Assembly: GCA_934409175.1 (NCBI GenBank)
Contig: CAKRVX010000078.1
Span: 1 to 9,591, forward strand
From: an uncultured Blautia sp.
GTDB taxonomy: Bacteria; Bacillota; Clostridia; Lachnospirales; Lachnospiraceae
Length of the DNA stretch: 9,591 nt
Direction of reading: 5' to 3'
Made by a program: the position numbers and the translations under genes. This document shows, one piece after another, positions 6,414 to 9,591 of this stretch (position 1 is the stretch's first letter; each line of letters starts with the position of its first letter). The notes below the pieces were generated by a model. That model was not told the origin of the DNA. It made no database searches and worked only from the letters and a program-made list of their open reading frames with translations.

Positions 6414-6455
6414 CTGCCACACTATAGATTCTAAAATTGATCCATAGTGTGGCAG
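6414..6455 (-). terminator. Long hairpin, likely terminator of the amylase/GGDEF unit
   Basis: Arms 6440-6455 and 6414-6429 pair over 16 bases on the minus-strand RNA (one G-U pair) with a ten-base loop; the inner four pairs are weaker on the opposite strand. Only TTT follows on the minus side and CTTTT on the plus side, so efficiency may be modest. It lies about 50 bases past the last stop of the decayed GGDEF gene. Confidence 0.6.
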
Positions 6456-6506
6456 CTTTTAAATCTGGTTATATATTTTCCCCTTGCGCAAAAAACAGGT
6501 AAAAAG

Positions 6507-7067
6507 CTATTTCTGTGTTCCATCATAAAATCCACAGTCGTTTTTACCGTGTTCTTTTACTTCATAAAGTGCTTTATCAGCATCTTTGAAAATACTGTCT
6601 CCTGGATTAGGTCTGTCAGAAAAAGCTACACCGACGCTTAATGAAACAGCGGGAATCCCCTCTTCTGTTTTTGCGAGTTCTTCATTTACAAACTTGAAAT
6701 CTATGTTGCGAAAGGCACCTTTCAGAAGCACGGAAACTTTTTTAGAATCTGGTCACCGACAGCATGTCCATAGGTATCATTTACAGATTTAAATACATCT
6801 ACATCTACAAGAATCAAGGCATATGGAACATCACCCTGTTCATAAATATTCATTACCTGTTCAAAAGAACGACGGTTAAGAAGTTCTGTCAGAGCATCAT
6901 GCTCTGCCCTGACTGTTCTGGGTTTGAGTAATCAAACTGTTCATACATTAAGCTACATCACTGGTAATTTCTGTTCTTACATTTTGATACTGGTCATCAC
7001 ACACAATTTCCTGTGCTTTTGTAATTTTTTCTTCATCTGACAGAGCTGCATCTGCTTCAGAAAGCAT
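6507..7067 (-). pseudogene. Decayed diguanylate cyclase (GGDEF) gene lacking the GGDEF motif
   Basis: Pieces of one GGDEF protein lie in order but in different frames. Piece 1 (6948-7067), after an AGAGG-like site, reads MLSEADAALSDEE..., ending in SDVA-stop; it resembles the extracellular helical sensor region of clostridial GGDEF proteins and lacks both membrane helices. A scrap reading MYEQFDYSNPEQ follows in another frame. Piece 2 (6722-6931) has AEHDALTELLNRRSFEQV, LILVDVDVFKSVND and TYGHAVGDQILKK, the first half of the cyclase domain. A one-base loss near 6737 (KKFPCF-stop instead of KKVSVLL) shifts to piece 3 (6507-6737), which reads LLKGAFRNIDF, then directly KFVNEELA, then VSLSVGVAFSDR and DADKALYEVKEHGKN. 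The RxGGDEF block that belongs between IDF and KFVNEEL is missing (junction near 6695). No cyclase activity is possible. Its start lies 30 bases after the amylase stop codon, so it was probably co-transcribed with it. Confidence 0.88.
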
Positions 7068-7097
7068 TGTAAAATTCCTCTGCCAGATATCAATATG

Positions 7098-8744
7098 TTA
7101 ATGAAAACTCTTCAGCCAGTTTACCAGGGAATCATGCCAAATATTGTCATACACAGTTTTTTTCATCTGCTCTGTGACAGGACCGTTCTTTGCCATTCTG
7201 GCAAGAATAGAAAGCTGTAACTCTTCCACCGTCATATCTTCCGGTGTTTTATTCGAATCCACTGTCACTTCCTTGACAGCATTGAGCTCTTCATTCGTTT
7301 TTTCGGATTCATTTGTCGGAGCAGACTCTTCCTTTGCAGCAACTGTTTCTGATTTTTCTTCTTTTTCCGTTTCAATTTCAGCTTTTACAGGAGTATATTC
7401 CGGCATATCAACATCTGCCGGAATCCAGATTTCTCCACTGTTGGCTGATACCGTTACATGAATCTGTCCATTCTGAACAGATACTTTCTGACCGGTAAGT
7501 GCTCCAATATATTCGGCACAGTTTCCAGCCGGAAGACTCATGCTTGTACCATTATCGTCATTATTTACGGTAATGATCACACGGATTGCATCCAGATCAC
7601 GGGCAAATGCATACTGACGGTTGGTAAGCTGAAGTTCTGTATAATTTCCATAGCTTAAGGCTGGTGTATGCTGCCTTATTTTTCCAAGAGCTGCGATTAG
7701 CGTTGTACACGGATTATTTTTTATTGCATCTGCAAAATCCTGAAGATTTAATGCTGGTCTGAGACTGTCATCAGAGAATTTCTCCTTTTTTCCTTCAATT
7801 CCAAATTCAGATCCGTAATAAATACTTGGAACACCTGGCAGTGTATAGAGTAATACATGAACCGGGGCAAAGTGTGCTTTATTGGATAATTTGGTATAAA
7901 TACGTTCTACATCATGGTTATCTACAAAATTATAAAGATCCAGATTTCCCATATTCTGAAGGTATTTTACTGTATGGGCAATTTCGAAATAGTTATGGTC
8001 ATTATGACCACTGTAAAGTGCCTTATGCAGAGCATAATTGGTTACGCTGTGAAGAGTTTCTCCGTTTACCCAGCGACTGTAATCACCGTGAATTACCTCG
8101 CCCATTAACCAGAAATCGTCTTTTACTTCTGACGCTGTACGACGAAGTGCACGCATAAAATCAAAATCAAGGACATCTGCTGCATCCAGACGGATTCCGT
8201 CTACATCAAATTCTGATACCCAGAAACGAATCACATCGCAGATATAGTTCTGTACTTCCGGATTTCTCTGGTTTAATTTTACAAGAAGATTGTAGCCCCC
8301 CCAGTTTTCATAGGAAAAGCCATCATTATATTCTGTATTTCCGCCAAAGTTTACATTACAGTACCAGTTCAGATATCTGGAATGTTCACGGTTCTGCTGA
8401 ATATCTTTGAATGCGAAGAAATCACGGCCTGTGTGGTTAAATACACCATCGAAGATAACTTTGATCCCTTTTTCATGGCAGGCTGCTACGAAATTCTTAA
8501 GATCCTCGTTAGTTCCAAGACGGGAATCCAGTTTCTTGTAATCAGTGGTTTCGTAGCCATGTCCTACACTCTCGAATAAAGGTCCGATGTATAATGCTGT
8601 ACATCCGATTTCTTTGATGTGCTCAATCCATGGAAGTAATGTGTTCAGACGGGAAACGGGAGCACTGTAATCGTTTGTTTTCGGTGCACCGGTTAAACCC
8701 AGTGGATAGATGTGATAGAAAATTGCCTCGTTATACCAGCTCAT
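7098..8744 (-). CDS. Cytoplasmic GH13 alpha-amylase family glycosidase with charged C-terminal tail
   Basis: A 548-residue alpha-glucan hydrolase of the GH13 family. All four conserved regions are present: DGVFNH (99-104), GIRLDAAD with nucleophile D187, MGEVIH with acid/base E216, and FVDNHD (273-278). The order and the start WYNEAIFYHIYPLG fit the small cytosolic alpha-amylase/maltodextrin-degrading group rather than secreted amylases, and no signal peptide is present. A beta-sandwich domain follows to about 443. Residues 450-500 are a low-complexity Glu/Lys/Ser/Thr linker, and 503-548 (MTVEELQLSILARMAKNGPV onward) form a predicted helical tail ending in NWLKSFH. The start at 8742-8744 is chosen over an ATG 51 bases upstream because AGAGG (8753-8757) is well spaced and homology begins here. 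It probably degrades imported maltodextrins or stored glycogen. No sugar transporter is in the window. Confidence 0.94.
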   Translation of the reverse strand: MSWYNEAIFYHIYPLGLTGAPKTNDYSAPVSRLNTLLPWIEHIKEIGCTALYIGPLFESVGHGYETTDYKKLDSRLGTNEDLKNFVAACHEKGIKVIFDGVFNHTGRDFFAFKDIQQNREHSRYLNWYCNVNFGGNTEYNDGFSYENWGGYNLLVKLNQRNPEVQNYICDVIRFWVSEFDVDGIRLDAADVLDFDFMRALRRTASEVKDDFWLMGEVIHGDYSRWVNGETLHSVTNYALHKALYSGHNDHNYFEIAHTVKYLQNMGNLDLYNFVDNHDVERIYTKLSNKAHFAPVHVLLYTLPGVPSIYYGSEFGIEGKKEKFSDDSLRPALNLQDFADAIKNNPCTTLIAALGKIRQHTPALSYGNYTELQLTNRQYAFARDLDAIRVIITVNNDDNGTSMSLPAGNCAEYIGALTGQKVSVQNGQIHVTVSANSGEIWIPADVDMPEYTPVKAEIETEKEEKSETVAAKEESAPTNESEKTNEELNAVKEVTVDSNKTPEDMTVEELQLSILARMAKNGPVTEQMKKTVYDNIWHDSLVNWLKSFH

Positions 8745-8804
8745 AAATGACACCTCTGTTTTAAAATTTGTATTAAAATTTGAAATTATATACATACAAT
8801 CTAT

Positions 8805-8813
8805 ATAATAACA
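8805..8813 (-). promoter_or_regulatory. Candidate extended -10 element for the amylase
   Basis: TGTTATTAT on the minus strand (8805-8813) fits an extended -10 (TGn plus TATTAT). The -35 region at 17 bases is poor (TGGATT, 8828-8833). The surrounding 8755-8880 is very AT-rich and noncoding. The element lies about 60 bases upstream of the chosen start and shortly after the DUF362 terminator. Confidence 0.4.
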
Positions 8814-8876
8814 GATTTTTCGGACAGAATCCAGCTTTTTTCGATTTTTCTATTTTGGATATTACCGCGTTGATGT

Positions 8877-8927
8877 AAAAAAATAACTGCCATACAGTAC
8901 CTGATGTCGGTATAATATGACAGTTAT
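8877..8927 (-). terminator. Rho-independent terminator after the DUF362 gene
   Basis: Arms 8916-8927 and 8883-8894 pair over 12 bases on the minus-strand RNA, with one G-U pair that would be mismatched on the other strand. The loop holds a smaller TACC/GGTA stem. Seven T follow (8877-8883). The first arm starts seven bases after the stop codon at 8934-8936. Confidence 0.9.
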
Positions 8928-8933
8928 GATTTC

Positions 8934-9591
8934 TTATTCCTGGAAAGGTTTAACGCCTGCTACTGCTTCTTTTGTGGAGATGACTTTATTATCATGGTCT
9001 GCATCAAGAAGCTGGTATCTGTCATTTCCCATATGAACTTCTTTCATATAGGTAAGCTGACGTAAGCCGTGACGTGTTTCGATTCTTTCTACAAGATCTT
9101 TATGATCTTCTTCTTTCAGCGCATAGACAAGATCTACAGAAGCCTGGTCTGCTGCAAGGATATCTGTGGAGGCTACGATTCCGATATTCGGTGTAACAAC
9201 CGGAGCTGCGCCAACGCCCTCGCAGTCGCAGGATACGGACATATTTCTTAATACGTTGATAAATACGATGTGCTCACCGAAATGATCTACAGTTGCTTTA
9301 GAAGATTCTGTGATTCTTTCCATCAGTTCTTCTTCTGCGATACTCCACATATTGTCAGACCCTTCTACAGTATGGAATCATAGTTTGTGATATTCTTGCC
9401 CATGCTCATTTCTGTGAACCATTTGCCATCCTTTACAGGAAGCATAACAGTTCCATTTTCATCCATGATATCTACCGGGCAGAAAGTCCATCCGTTTACT
9501 TTCAGAGTTTCTCTGTGCTGTTCGGTTGTATAACGGTCACCTTCGTAATAAGTGTTTGTTTCTACAATGGAAGCATCTGGAAGTTTCTTTT
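8934..9591 (-). pseudogene. DUF362 family protein, 5' end outside the window, broken by a frame-shifting deletion
   Basis: Two pieces of a DUF362 protein in different frames. The upstream piece, open at the right edge, reads KKLPDASIVETNTYYEGD, then TTEQHRETLKVNGWTFCPVD, MLPVKDGKWFTEMSMGKN and NYDSIL, and ends in TAG at 9365-9367. The downstream piece reads HTVEGSDNMWSIAEEELMER, SVSCDCEGVGAAPVVTP and GIVASTDILAADQASVDLVY, ending at 8934. In the family as I recall it, about 35-40 residues with a conserved HFKGH...GG...KN-type block sit between NYDS and HTVEGSDN. Here the two are fused at about 9371-9378 with a change of frame. DUF362 proteins are often annotated as iron-sulfur-binding; the CDC motif is visible here, but no enzymatic role is established. 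Translation could restart at the ATG at 9348-9350 (138 codons), but no ribosome binding site is seen there. Confidence 0.85.

Noticed and set aside
8745..8795. Upstream in-frame start for the amylase
   Set aside because: It has no ribosome binding site, lies in the AT-rich leader, and amylase homology begins at the later ATG.
1..9591. CRISPR array, tRNA/rRNA, insertion sequence or phage-defence system
   Set aside because: I saw no regularly spaced repeats, no tRNA-like cloverleaf, no transposase or terminal inverted repeats, and no nuclease, reverse transcriptase or toxin-antitoxin pair in any frame.

Overview
The window reads as a chromosomal segment of a low-to-mid GC, low-passage-looking Gram-positive anaerobe of the class Clostridia, most likely Lachnospiraceae. 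This rests on AGGAGG-type ribosome binding sites, AT-rich sigma-A promoters, and recognisable gut-clostridial versions of RidA, a tandem-SBP hybrid kinase, a DUF362 protein and a cytosolic alpha-amylase. The genus cannot be fixed from the sequence alone. Every gene I can support lies on the minus strand, so genes are transcribed from high to low coordinates.

Layout from left to right: the 5' part of a MATE efflux transporter (1-789) with its promoter and a palindromic operator; ridA (1084-1458) with its own promoter and a clear terminator; a 958-residue hybrid sensor histidine kinase with two extracellular solute-binding domains (1578-4454) behind a near-perfect sigma-A promoter; a short relic of an ABC exporter (4547-4688) joined to a MarR-type regulator with a nonsense codon (4688-5179); an intact transglutaminase-like cysteine protease-fold protein (5288-6310); a decayed diguanylate cyclase (6507-7067); an intact GH13 alpha-amylase (7098-8744); and a broken DUF362 protein that runs off the right edge (8934-9591).

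The striking feature is the contrast between intact and damaged genes. RidA, the kinase, the transglutaminase-like protein and the amylase are full length. The MATE gene appears to have lost about two membrane helices in frame. The MarR gene has a stop at codon 6, and its ABC partner is reduced to a Walker B/D-loop scrap. The GGDEF gene has frameshifts and has lost the GGDEF motif, and the DUF362 gene has a frame-shifting internal deletion. The losses concentrate in drug-efflux and signalling functions and look like ongoing gene decay by small deletions, some apparently between short direct repeats. An assembly artefact has to be excluded first.

I found no CRISPR array, no tRNA or rRNA, no insertion sequence and no clearly new multi-gene system. 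The most useful points for follow-up are the decay pattern, the probable MarR operators at 824-838 and 5213-5256, the orphan BvgS-like kinase with possible Spo0A boxes in its leader, and the charged linker plus helical tail of the amylase.
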